Below, piece after piece: positions 1 through 11,988 of a stretch of DNA of 64,000 nucleotides; the first letter of the stretch is position 1; the number at the start of each line of letters is the position of its first letter. This DNA comes from Bradysia coprophila (Eukaryota; Arthropoda; Insecta; Diptera; Sciaridae). A model generated the notes under the pieces. That model had not been told where the DNA came from, searched no databases, and saw only the letters and a program-made list of their open reading frames with translations. The stretch is from the NCBI RefSeq assembly GCF_014529535.1, contig NC_050736.1, positions 4,836,001 through 4,900,000 of the forward strand, in the 5' to 3' direction. Both the position numbers and the translations under genes were made by a program.

Positions 1-80
1 TCTGGACTCGGTCTGGGTATATTTACATCAGAACGATCCTTTGTGATGTAAAATTTATGTCAGGCTTTGAATAAAATTTC

Positions 81-394
81 TTAAACAACAATTTACTTAT
101 AGACAGAATCCTGCATTGCTTTCATATCTAAATGCAGAAAGGACACATGTCAAATTATCGAATTACAAGGAAAATGAATTTCATTGATTTACCTTCGTTT
201 CGAATGGTGTGACGATGTCAACTAGAAGTTTTTTAATACTTCAGAAGAAATCACATTGTTACGTCACCCTATGGAATTGAAGCTTAATCAATGAAATTTT
301 ATTTTTCTTATAATTCGCTAGTTGGACATGTTTCCTTTCTGCATTTATATCTTGAAGCAATGCAGGATTTTGTCTGTACGTAAATTGTTCTTAA
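81..394. repeat. Foldback MITE with 134-bp inverted arms
   Basis: Left arm about 81-214 and right arm about 261-394 are inverted copies at roughly 80 percent identity by eye, around a 46-bp spacer. Both ends are TTAA, the target of piggyBac-type elements, so the TTAA may be the target duplication. It has no coding capacity. I infer a non-autonomous DNA element that is not recent, since the arms have diverged. Confidence 0.7.
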
Positions 395-3300
395 AGGTGA
401 TGTTATGTCCGTCGTATATTTAGATATTCTATTCATATAGCGACAATCTCAACTTTAAATTTAAAACATAATCTGGGCTTAGAAGCAACCTTCAGCTCCT
501 CATAACAGTCTCCATTTTGCAATCCATCCATCTTAAATCCGTTTCAACATAAAACTGTATGGAGTCTCTAATTTTCAATAGATTCGAAGAATGTGCCAGT
601 CGGATGTACTGTCAGCTTTATGCATTCACTACTTTTTATCCTGTACCAACTCGGTACTAACACAGTACTTTAATCTTTCATCTCAAGCTATTCCGTATAT
701 GTATTAAACATTATGATGTACATAAACATATAAATCTTATTCGCACATTTGTCTTCGTCTATATTAAAGATAGAAACATGGTTTTTCGTCAATGTACAAT
801 TTTAACATTTCAATCGAGATGATGGAAATTTGTACAATTTATAATAAAGTTGAAGAAAGGAAAACTTAAAATCAAAATGTAATAAGAGAAAAGTTAAAAT
901 TTAAAAACTATAAAATAATCGTAAAAATTATATGAAATAAAAAATTTATATTTTAAATAAGATTATATTTATCTGGTAAGATGTGCATATTGGCAGACGA
1001 AAATATATATACAAACATTCCTAAAACAAAATCTGTTCTTTCAATTCAATCCAGATATTATACAACCCAGGTGGCTACGAACATTAGAATGGAAATCTCT
1101 CAATTACCGTAAGTATTACAAAATTAAAATTTACCATCCTCCATCTCAACTTTCATTCAGATTGTAATTTCATTTACTGCTGTTTATTATTCGAAAATTT
1201 CATTACTTTCTTTATATTCATGGAAATATTCACGGATAGCCAAAACAAAAATTGTAGAAACGAGTCAAGAGTAAATTTGGCGACTACTTCTGTCGCAGAA
1301 GTAATAAAATTGGTTTTATGAATGCAGAAAAAAAAATCATCTAAAATGAGGATATCGATCCTTTTCTTGCCATCTAGCACGTAGGACAGCCTTAACCTAA
1401 AATTGCATAAATACGCCATGTAGACGATGATAAAACATGATTGTGATGTAAATGAACATCTTATTAGCTGTACCGTAAAGTAAAGTTGGATCAAGAATTT
1501 GGTCGTTACTCTTCAGTTTCGATAATAATGTATTGACTGAAATTGTTTCTGCTAGTTATCCGGATCCCGTCCTGGATTCTTTCCTCGTATCATATTAACA
1601 TCCGGAAATGACAAACTTTGGAGTAGACAGGTGGCAAAATGTCCCCCTCCGTTCGCAAAATTTAAAAGTTTCTTTAAAAGTGAGTACAAAATTGATGTCC
1701 GATGGAAGATTTTGTGTATGCTCTGCTATCTCAAAGGAGATAACTTCATGTTCCCAATACGTATAACGAAAAATATAAATTAAATTGAAACAACCCTCAA
1801 GATAATATCCCGAATGACGCTACTTCGTAGAAGCACTCTATCATTTCATTAAAAGTATTTTAGGTGTACATTGAGCAAATTTTCACTTGAACTTCGGCTT
1901 TTCGAAAACTTGGAAAATGCCGCTTGGAAAAACATATTTTTTCTTTAAATTGGAAAAATTCCAAACAAAAGTTCGGTTTATCGTATTAAAGATATTGTGG
2001 ATTCGATTCGATTTGCGCCCCGTCCCTGTATTCAATACATTTTATGCATACAAAAGCCAAATAAGTCATGTATATTTTAGCATTTATTGTTGAAAAGTTT
2101 GAATTGTTATTTTTGGTAGCAACACACGTTACATGTATCGTGTGCGGTAATGGTATATCTACAGACCGTTTTGAATATATTCCGCAATACAACAGCTATA
2201 TATTAGGTTGAATCAACGTATACAAAAACATATAATTTGATTCGAAAAGTTGCTTCTATCACGCAAATTCATGGGCTAAGAAAATCGAAACAGCGTACTA
2301 AAACCTTTACTGTGTATAACATTCTGGCATAAAGGCAACGTCTATGAATTTGCATATTGACTTTCTATTGCAGACTACACCACCTTTAGCAACCAATACT
2401 TTTACTTTGTGCCCGAATTTCCTAGTGCAGGGTGATTCATATCAGCAGGTAGCGTTAGATACATTTTACACATGACAGAATGGATGCAATTGCCGCATTG
2501 ATCGATTATAGTCTGTGCATAATATTTTATGAGTTTCTATTGGAATGGTGTGTAGGTACTCATAACTATTTTCCTATTTTCTCGCTTGATTAATTTATTA
2601 TGCATAACATCGACTGAAGGGAAAGTGCTGCCCTATAATTTTGCATTAAATTCTGAAACAATATTTTTCCGTTTCGATGAGACTATTAATAGGAAACTCT
2701 ATTTAATTGTAGCTTTTCAAAAAAGAAAAATTATTTTGTTATTCTATTGAATACATCGTAGGTATTGTTTTCGGGCTCGATGTGATTATGTTTAGAACAG
2801 CATACCTTCCAATACATGGCATCCCATTGATATAGGCGTACTATAGCTGGAAATAACAACAAAAGTAATTCATAAAGTAAATTGTTTTCTTGTTATTAAA
2901 AATATGTTTCGCCAACCGAGTCTAATGGCTACCGCTTACTGTTCAACACCCTGTTCTGTGTACATGCTATCATTTTAAGGAAAAAGCTATTTTAACACTT
3001 TGTAACTTCATAGAATTGATTTTCTTAAAACGGAAACTTGTAGACTTAAAACATTGTACGACGTATAGCCTCTATCCACTATACATGTAACCGTACAAAT
3101 TATATGTGTACGCAATAAATCTATTAGCCTTGCGTCAGACAGTATAACTTTTGTTAATACTGTTACTGTTAGAGTGTATTTTTACTCTTGATTATATTAA
3201 TGTTCATCATGAACTTGAGGTACGAGTAATGGACTTGATGATAAAAATCTACCCTTTCAACTTTCAGCGATTTTATTCATTTTATATTACCCACATTTTC

Positions 3301-5290
3301 GACGTTCCATCACAAACAAAATGATTCGCCGATATTTTTTTGAGTAAACGAAATTTCTTTTTAGCCGAACTTTAAAATGTACGGATAAAAGTGTACATTT
3401 TCCTGAAATTTACCGAAAAGATAAGTACGGACTTCTGGTGTATGTGTGTGATGGGTATTGTGTAAAATTATGTTTTCTCATGGCAACAACGACTTAAAAT
3501 TATCTTTGAGATTATGTCGAGTTGAACAACTCAGAATTTAATTTGAAATTGTTAGGCTAAACAAAATTACAAAAGTATTGAAGAGGGGTAGATCTAAAGT
3601 AGTTGCCTAAGCTCAGGCTTTACATTAGTTTCAAATTGAAGTACGTGATTTCTGAAAAAAAAATAATTTCATGCTAATAGGACATCAATGTACGTTAAAG
3701 AAAATAAATCATATCAAGTAGACAAACTGTCTATAAAGCTTTCGAACCATTTTCTCTTACGTTTCGAATTGAAATTTCAAGAAAATTGTTCACCATCTTC
3801 CCAATTACAACCGGTGTATACTAAAATTAAGGAGACGCGGAAAATTCCATGTACCTATTCATGTTCATTCAATTACGATAGAATTCGGGAAACATAGTAA
3901 TGTAATTTGAATATCACTAAACACACACACGCTTACACATGGAGTAATGAACATACAATCGTTTTACATATAAATATAGAATACTATGCACACAATAGCA
4001 CACCCCTATGGGAACACTTTACAAGCCGATATTTATCTGTTGAGGTCGGTATATATTATGAAAAACATACAAAAGGAAATAAAAATATACTCGGCTGATT
4101 CCGTGAGAACGATGGGGTAAGTAAAGTCACATAGTTTAGCACCCTATCAAATATATTCGGTTTCTGGTTCGAATGAATAACAAATATGTAGAAAATTGAA
4201 TTTTTCATGAAGAATATGTTTTGCTAATAAAAGTAGCAGTACTTAATGCGAATTAATCATTTATATGTATTGTGGATGTATGATGTGGCTATACAAGTTT
4301 TTGGTGTATAGGCATATTATGAGTCCTTTTTTTCGGTTGAGTGTTGATGGTAAATAATTTTTATATGCACATGTATCCTTCATTGCGGCGGTGACTTGTT
4401 TAGTGTTTAGTGCAGAGTGTGGGAAATCTATTTTTTTCTGTTTCGTTTCTATAATTAACATGAAGGTGACTTAATAACCATTGACCCATTTATGTTCTCA
4501 TGAAACGTTTCGATTTATCAAAATGTTATGGGGTGTGGGAAGTACTCTAACTCACAATCGATATATATGTATTGATATATATCTAAGCTGTTATCATTTT
4601 TTGATCAAATCAAATTAATTTCGTTTCATTCGTTTGTTGTTCGATCGTTATTTTATTTGTTTTATTGATGGCTTAGTAGCACGTGTATAATTACTATTTG
4701 TTTAGTTTTATGAATTCTAGTCAACAAACGGCTATTAGTAATCTGTTAACTAGTACGACGAAAAAAAATTAGTGACAGCCTGTGTTGTAAAAATGTAACA
4801 ATGGTAAAGAAAATAAAGTAAAAGATTTTGCTCGCAACACCTCACGGAAACTCGTTTTTCGTCATGACAGTAGCGTCAAACCTCATTTCCGATGGTCTTC
4901 GCGAGTGAAGATTTGGAGATACTTATTTTTATTTATATTACAAGAGGACGCCACACTCGTCAAAACAAAAATCTCCGAACCAATACACAATCTACCATAG
5001 AAACGAGCACTTTATGTAACAAAGGTTAATTCAAAATCCATTTTTCGTGTGAATTTTTTTCATCCGAGGCGATGTCTCACTTTTACCCCGAGTTTTCTAA
5101 TTGATTTTAAATGTAACACCGTCGAAAATTTAGGAAAATCGTTCTTTTCATCTAATTTCATGAACTTCTGTGGCCCACAGCATGTAGAATTCATTACAAA
5201 ACACGGAATAAAATTTGAAGTCTCGTTTCCGGGTGTTTATTGACCTCAGACTCGCCTCGGATCACCCCCAGACACTTCGACATAAAATAT
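395..5290. other. Gene-free AT-rich stretch
   Basis: I see no convincing gene, exon or RNA here. The open frames are short, lack domain signatures and are not flanked by usable splice sites. A short AT palindrome around an ATCGATATATA core lies at 4556-4590, and a CA-rich patch at 3922-3932. Scraps near 5060-5270 (a Ser/Pro-poor open frame at 5049-5243) resemble pieces near 26.7 kb and 31.4 kb, suggesting an old dispersed repeat. Confidence 0.5.
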
Positions 5291-5560
5291 ATGTGAATAG
5301 CGTGAATACATAGATAAAAATATGGACCTAGATCTAAATCTTTTTGTGATTAACAGTACGCGACCGAATCTTTTTTAGAATTTAAATTTAATCCCATCAG
5401 GGATTTCTTGAACTCATCCCCAAATAAGGAATTAAATTTTAATCTTTTAGGTCCTGACGTTTGACGCTTGTTTACTATGAAAATGAAAATCTCATGTTAA
5501 TCCGATCAAAATGTTATTTATAGTGCAATGAAAAAATATTATAATCCCTCCTACTTTTAC

Positions 5561-5765
5561 TTAACCTGTTACATACATCTGTTATCGATAACGACGACAA
5601 AAATAATGACAAGCTCTAGTACTATGGTTCTTTTTATAGTAAAATGCATGTTAAAAAAATTGAAGTACAAGATTTGAAATCAACCGATTAAAAATACTGT
5701 GATCGTTAGAAGTAATAGACCCGATAATAATTCTGGTCATATGCTTGCCGTCTGTATCAGGTTAA
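5561..5765 (+). mobile_element. piggyBac-like MITE, copy 1
   Basis: TTAA at both ends (5561-5564 and 5762-5765) brackets a 197-bp body whose inverted ends read CCTGTTACATAC and CCTGATACAGAC. The TTAA target and CC-starting ends are the piggyBac hallmark. The same body recurs at 9151-9465, in reverse around 25330-26178 (split by a LINE), and more divergently at 41037-42018 and about 54363-54536. Confidence 0.75.
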
Positions 5766-5887
5766 GAAGAAAATAAATAAAAAAACGATTTTTTCCGGAT
5801 ATGATGTTATAGTTTTTATCTAAACGTCTGATATGAGAAGAAGCTTTTTTGTGAATGAGAAATGTTTATATTAAACAGATTTTTTTT

Positions 5888-5965
5888 TTTATTTATCTGA
5901 CGAGATTTGAACCCGGGACCTCCTGCATTTCAGTCTACGATTTTACCACTGCTGCAATTAGTTCT
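5888..5965 (-). repeat. tRNA-like (SINE-like) block, not a working tRNA
   Basis: Read on the minus strand, the block has GCAGCAGTGGTAAAATC (A-box-like) followed about 35 nt later by GGGTTCAAATCTC (B-box consensus GGTTCAANNCC), then an A-rich tail. No 7-bp acceptor stem closes it, so it is not a tRNA gene. A related block at about 32252-32330 (minus) has GAGTTCAAATCCT. I infer a tRNA-derived SINE-like module carried by this element family. Confidence 0.5.
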
Positions 5966-6209
5966 TAATCCCAACGTGGCTTATTGTGAACGGTTGTTTC
6001 AAGTAACAACTAACTCCTCGTGAGATTAAAATTGGGATTAAAATGCAAATTGATAGATGGCAAGATCGACACTTCAAACCTCACTATTTTTTCATGATTT
6101 TCATTTTTTTATTCTTCTGTAGTTTTTTGACTATTTTTTATAAAGTGTTTAACCATTTAAATTCAAAAATGTCTGTTTTCCCATAGTAATGTGGAATAGT
6201 TCACAGTTG

Positions 6210-6357
6210 AAAGGACATCGGGGAATCTGGCACACGCGATCATTGTATGCGTTCTTTTACTACATGTAACGAAAAGTCATGACGGTGCCAGATTCGCCCC
6301 TTAGAGGTGAATCTGGCACACCATCAATTCGTATGGTGTGCCAGATTACCCCACGCC
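6210..6357. repeat. Small hairpin element with GAATCTGGCACAC ends
   Basis: Ends read GGGGAATCTGGCACAC and, inverted, GTGTGCCAGATTACCCC. An internal GGTGAATCTGGCACACC repeats the end motif. A related block with AATTTGGCACAC words lies at 46953-47072. The family is a short non-coding dispersed repeat. Confidence 0.55.
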
Positions 6358-6789
6358 GCTGAAAGTGGCCTTCCTGCAATTTCTTTCAATTTCTATATCT
6401 ATACTATCTTTGTAATGTCTACATTGATTTTATGATTTATTCAAGCTAGCAGTATCTTTATAAACCGACTTAAAATTTTTATTTTTAGCCTGGTATCGCA
6501 AGGCACAATAAAGCATTGAAACATTTTAAGACCAAATAAATGTCCGTTACTAAATGAACACAAAAGTGTGATTTCAAGACAGTCAATTAAGACCGAAAAT
6601 TCTGAGCAGCAATTTCATCGTTCAATCCCCAATATTATTGTTTAGTCCTACTTTTAATCCCTGAAGGAATTACATTTTTCAATTTCAAGCGAAGATTAAA
6701 AATCTAATCCCGAAAGAATTACTTTTTGAAATTAATCCCCTCGGAGCTAAAAATTGTAATCCCATATTTTTATCTGTGAGTGTCTCACC

Positions 6790-9150
6790 TCATCAACAAA
6801 ATTCACACGAAAACTCTACTTTTCAACTTTTTATCCCTTTTCATGTAAATAACTATAATCGCGATACGCTCAGTAAAATACAGCTTGAATGGACTCTTAT
6901 TAAATCTAAAATATTACCTTTGACCAATATGAACACATCTAGCGAATAATATGAAATTACAAAAATACCGAAAATGGTCAAACAAATTTGGAAAAACACA
7001 ACTTATAAAGCTGTTCACCGCGATTCGGTCTAATTTATGTAAATATATCCAAGGGGTCGCGAATACGTATTCAACGTATATGCATATGTCCAAGCTCATT
7101 TACAATTCAAATTTCGGAATGAGCTGTCGATGATCATTGAACTGTAAAATATTTAAAATAAATTGACCATTGGTCAAGCGCTTATTAGAAACATTTTTGA
7201 GAGTGCGACATTACCCATTCCCGGTATTAATTTGTTGAGTTACGAGTATGATAATTTCAATATTATTCATATTGTTAATCTCTTTTTTTTGGAATTGTAA
7301 AGGATTGTCTTCGCCAATGCGTTCGCTCATTACTTTTAATGATGCCAAAACGGAAGAGTATTCACGCTTCATCACTCTTTATGAGTGAAATTGGAAAAGC
7401 ATCCCTATTTGAAAGCAACGTTAAAAGGAGTTGTATATTAAATTTTGGATCTGTTCAGTGTTATATTGTCTCATATTTTGTAATTTTACGTAAAAACTTA
7501 GAATATCGAAGAAATCTTTGCATATAATTTACCCAATACGAAATCAGGGTGGAATGCTCAATACCCATCGAAAGTGGCGCTCAAGTAATAATTCGACATA
7601 TGAATTACATACTTACACTGTAATATTAGTTCGAAGTATGCGATTACAATTGTGTACACAGCAATAAATTGACCTCAATCACATTGAGTTCATCGTAGGA
7701 AAGGTAAAACTTTTTGTAGTACGGTTACTTAGTTATAGTTATTAATAAGCGTTTGTCCAGAGTAAATTGTGTCCTGTGTTTGCCACGGTGAACGTTATAC
7801 ATGCGTTAGCGGTGTGAATAACATTTCGTCTTCATGGAACGAAAGCATCAATATGACATTTTTGAAAATAAAAGCAAAATTTCTATTACCTCACCATGGG
7901 TAGAAGCTAGAAATATTCTCACTTATTGACAGACACTTCAACAATTTTGTAATTTTTTTTGGATCGAAAATAAGGTTATTCACACAGCGCACATGGAAAA
8001 GGTATTCCTATTTGTAGCAGACAGTATAATTCGCAAATGTCCAGATCAATAAAAAGAGTGATTTTTATAACCACATTACAAATTACGATAAAAACTGTAC
8101 TATATCGCTACCATCAACCCATAAAAAACTATTTCTATTGAATACATATTATCTTGTATGCCACCGAAATTGATTATCGTATTAGCTTCATTTGCTCAGA
8201 CATCGTAGAAAGAATTTGTTTATTGAAAAAGTACACAAATACGACCTTTTACCAAGACGTTTCCAATCCGGGGCGTGAATATTTTGATTATTGATAACTG
8301 ATAAGCCAATTGACATTATGAACGAATGAAATTTACCAAATTTTTTATTCGACGATCGCATTTGTCAATTGTAACTTTAAGTAAGTTTCTCAATATTTAA
8401 TTTCCGACCAGGGTATTGTCGAGCGAATGGTTAAAATGTATAGTTGTTGCATTTACTATATAAATCGAATAATGGCTTGTTATCGCAACGTTATACTAAA
8501 CGAGTATTTTCATCAGTACGTAGGTCAATTAAGTAGAGGTATTGAATAGTTATTTATGCAACTAATCATTCACAGTCATCGTGTAAATAGACATTTTTTG
8601 TATCGCGTTCCTTGTGTTAATTCTTTTTTTTTCGCAGCAAGTTACGAAAAGTAGTACTTTCCATTGCCTTTATTGCGAAAATCGTTGTATACAACTCACT
8701 CGTTGATAAATGCTTTTTTAGGTACTAGATGTGTAGATTGTCACTCGAGGCCGAAGCTTGTATTCTCGGTTGTATAAATAACTATTTCGAGGAAATTAGT
8801 GAATCTGTGTAATGAATTCGGTTCGGTTGAGTTGAAATTCTTGCGCATGATATTTACTTGGCTGCATTAGCGTCACTTGTGATGAAATGTAGTTACTTCT
8901 GTAAAGCCACCAGTAAATAAGCGAAAAAATTCCATGCATACGTCATACGTCACGCAAATCAGGCATAAGAAAGTTCACTTTTCGCACCGCCGTTGCAGAA
9001 AGAAAAATTTTGCATTCGTCACACAGAAAAAGTACCGAAAATTTTTTACTCGTATACCAAAGAAAAAAGACCCTCAATTCCACATTCAATTTTAACTTTT
9101 TTCTATTCTAATTTTTAATGACAGAGGCATGTGTAATGCACAGTGTAAGA
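6790..9150. other. Gene-free stretch
   Basis: No exon, RNA gene or clear repeat recognised. Several short open frames (for example 7339-7527 on the plus strand) have no recognisable domain and no splice context. Confidence 0.45.
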
Positions 9151-9465
9151 CCTGTTAATTATTCATCTGTTATCGATAACGACGACAAAAATAAAGAAAA
9201 GCTCTGGGTAAACTGGTTCCTTATACTATATTAAAATTCATGTTAATAAGTTGAAGGACAAGATTTGAAATCAACCGATTAATAGTATACTACTTCCGAG
9301 GTTCCGAGTTGTGTACAACTTGGAACCTCGTAAGTACAATGCTTTACATGATTAGGCAATTTAAATGAAAATGAAGCATGCCGTAACACGTAAAAATAAA
9401 TACTTTGATCGATGGAAGTAATAGACCCGATTCTGGTCATATACTTGCAGTCTGTAACAGGTTAA
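9151..9465 (+). mobile_element. piggyBac-like MITE, copy 2, with inserted hairpin
   Basis: It shares the TCTGTTATCGATAACGACGA start region, the central GATTTGAAATCAACCGATTA block and the TCTGTAACAGGTTAA end with the copy at 5561. It carries about 100 extra bases in the right half, including a perfect hairpin CGAGGTTCCGAGTTGT/ACAACTTGGAACCTCG at about 9297-9330. The left TTAA has been lost. Confidence 0.65.
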
Positions 9466-10110
9466 TATTTTATCACAAGTGGCCATGAAAATATTCTATC
9501 GCATTCGTAGCTAAGTCGAAAGAGCTAGTTTAAATCAGTTATGATTATGCAAAGGGTAGATTTTCACATATCGAATCTGAAGTCACCTCCAGTAGCGTGT
9601 GTCGAATTTTGAGACTTGTAAAGTCCGCGATATCCTGTGTGCGGAAAATGTTGATCATCGAAAACTCTGTGGTCGAGGTGTCACGGAAGAAGTCCCTCCT
9701 ATCGACTGTGCCCCAGTCGTCGATCCACGTGAAACCACTTTTTATAATTTTTGAATGGACTGTATCAGCGTATCCACTTCGCACACGAAGCCGGTGCAGA
9801 TACTTATTATACACAATATTCAATAACAGAAGCTGTTCTCTTTTACAAAATATTTATTTGTGATAGTAACCTAAAGAGTTATCACTTGTTTTGGAAGTGA
9901 ACACTGAATGAAATATTATTATTTGAATGAATCGACAAAAATATGTATTGTAAGTCTTCTTTAGTAAAACAAATAATTCACTCAAAAGAAGTATTAGATT
10001 CTGCTGTTTTGTTTGTCCTTATCAAAAATGGGTAGTGTCGCTTTTATCAAAAGCTGATTAGTATTCTCTATGTTTGTGTTTTAAAGTATCATAGAAGTAA
10101 CGAATTTAAT

Positions 10111-10626
10111 AATATATCCGAGGGGTAACTCACTTCTAGATTAAATGGATTAAATGGTATTAAATGGATTAAATGGATTAAATGGATTAAATGGAATAAA
10201 AATTGGATTAAATGGATTAAATAGGAAAAAAGTTCATTTTACCAAATACTGTAAAAGTCTTAAAAATTGTTTATTTTGATCGAACCACGTACTACAACTC
10301 ATACTACAATGTTAAAAAGCGAAAAAATCCACTTTTAGGAGTTTTTGGTGTAAAGTGGATTAAATGGATTAAATGGATTAAATAAATTTAATACCATTTT
10401 TCACAAAAAATTTTTTCCTATACCTCACGAGTTCTTAAACGAGCTGGGGATCGGGCAAATCTATTTTTCGCAATTACTTTACAAATTTTTCAGGTCGGTA
10501 GCCTAATTATTTCGGTAAAACTAAAAAAAATTTTTTGGATTAAATGGATTAAATGGATTTAATGGATTTAATGGATTAAATGGATTAAATGGATTAAATG
10601 GAAGTGCGTCACCCCTCGAATATATC
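10111..10626. mobile_element. 500-bp TIR element with GGATTAAAT arrays and 8-bp TSD
   Basis: The body is 10119-10618. Inverted ends read CGAGGGGTAACTCACTTC and CGAGGGGTGACGCACTTC. Both sides are flanked by the perfect duplication AATATATC (10111-10118 and 10619-10626). Three blocks of the 9-mer GGATTAAAT lie inside (10139-10223, 10355-10390, 10536-10602), all in the same orientation. An 8-bp duplication fits hAT or P-type transposases, but the terminal bases are not the usual CAGNG, so the superfamily is open. Confidence 0.85.
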
Positions 10627-11574
10627 AATATTCGTTGTTAACTGTCGATTGTCATTTCTTATGTTAAAAATGTCCTCTACAATTTTTGTAATCTTTCTGA
10701 ATAATCTTGATAAATTTCGAGACTTCGTTTTAATCGTCGTGAAATAAATAGTAAAAAAAAATATTTCATGTCGACCCACATTTCAAACAAAAATAGAAGA
10801 ATAAAACTGATTTTTTTTACCTAATCAAGAACTGAATAAGATACCTACCTGCACTAACGCATGCAAATATATACATAATTTATTTCTCACAACACAAATA
10901 ATAAACTCAAATATCTTTGAGCGACATGTATTAAGACTTCCTTCCGTTTCACACACCTTTAACGCTGTAATGACTATGCAATTGAACTAGATTTAAGGTC
11001 TTCACTATTGTCTGAGGCTTTCTTAAAGGATGACAGCAGTTATTTAGATGTTCATCATGTATACTATACTATTCAAAGAAAGAAAACCGAAGTTCATTAT
11101 TTTGTGAGGGTCCTATATCATTAAGTTTTACATTTAAATTATATCACTTTCTATGACTTCCTTTCTCTTTATATTCAACACACCCTTTTATGCATACATA
11201 TTGTAAATAACCCCATTCGTAATTTTTATATATATTAGAAAATGCACATACACAGCCACATCATCCAGATGATTACTATATACGATGTGCACATTTATCT
11301 ATAGATATGATATGAAGCATCAAGTTGACCTAGAAAATTAGAATCTTGTAAACATTGTTAGCTCTGAACATCATTTTGCTTTTTAAATCAGGATAAGTTG
11401 ATTCCATTCTAAATTCTCTTTGATAGTGCAATAGTGCATGCATTCATATCCATAGCCAACCATCATGTACTGTTACAATAGTTGAATGAAAAAGTTAACT
11501 GAAACAGGAAATTATAAAATATATAAAAATCACTTCCATTCACAACTTTTAAATTGAAGAATTTTCCATTTTAC
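10627..11574. other. Gene-free stretch
   Basis: I see no gene, RNA or repeat structure that I can support in this interval. Confidence 0.45.
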
Positions 11575-11988
11575 GTCTGTTCAATACCCTCTCTAGCAAC
11601 CAAACTTCGTTTTGACGCAGTCAAAATACCACCTTATTTTGACAAATTTGACACTGACTTTTTTTGTAATGGAGTTGCCGCGCCGCGCTTTTTTTTAAAG
11701 CAATACCGACGTCACACGAAAAAGACAAATTTTAAACTTTCTTTCATTTTTGCACACCAAACTGACGGAGCAACACACAAAAAAGACATCACAATCACAA
11801 ATTATTGACTTTCGAACACCAAAACGGTGACAGTAGACGTAATATTTTCAACACAAAAAAGGTCATCGCTGCTCATACTTCATTTAATTTATTTTTAAAA
11901 GTGTAAAATTTTCTGTGACAGCGCACACTGTCAATGTTTACCACCTTATTTTTTATAGTTTGGTTGCTAGAGAGGGTATTGGTCTGTT
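11575..11988. mobile_element. 400-bp TIR element with 7-bp TSD
   Basis: The body 11582-11981 has near-perfect inverted ends CAATACCCTCTCTAGCAACC. Subterminal ACCACCTTATTTT is in direct orientation in both halves (about 11630 and 11941). The flanks carry GTCTGTT on both sides (11575-11581 and 11982-11988). No transposase is encoded; an 84-residue open frame at 11554-11808 crosses the left border and is spurious. Confidence 0.8.

Larger units (their letters stand above)
5302..6783. repeat. TIR element (ACAKAGATAAAAATATGG ends) with nested insertions
   Basis: The left end near 5302 and the inverted right end near 6783 share the core AGATAAAAATATGG, and both subterminal zones contain repeated 'aatcccNNnagggat'-like words. 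Inside sit a 205-bp piggyBac-like MITE (5561-5765), a minus-strand tRNA-like block (about 5888-5965) and a hairpin with GTGTGCCAGATT ends (about 6210-6357). The element resembles the one at 31962-33025, which has similar CACAGAGAAAAA ends and an internal tRNA-like block. No target duplication is obvious. Confidence 0.5.

Noticed and set aside
5888-5965. Possible tRNA gene on the minus strand
   Set aside because: B-box present, but no acceptor stem or proper anticodon arm; better seen as a SINE-like block.
10139-10602. CRISPR-like or satellite array of GGATTAAAT
   Set aside because: Units are contiguous without spacers, and the blocks lie inside a bounded TIR element in a eukaryotic genome.
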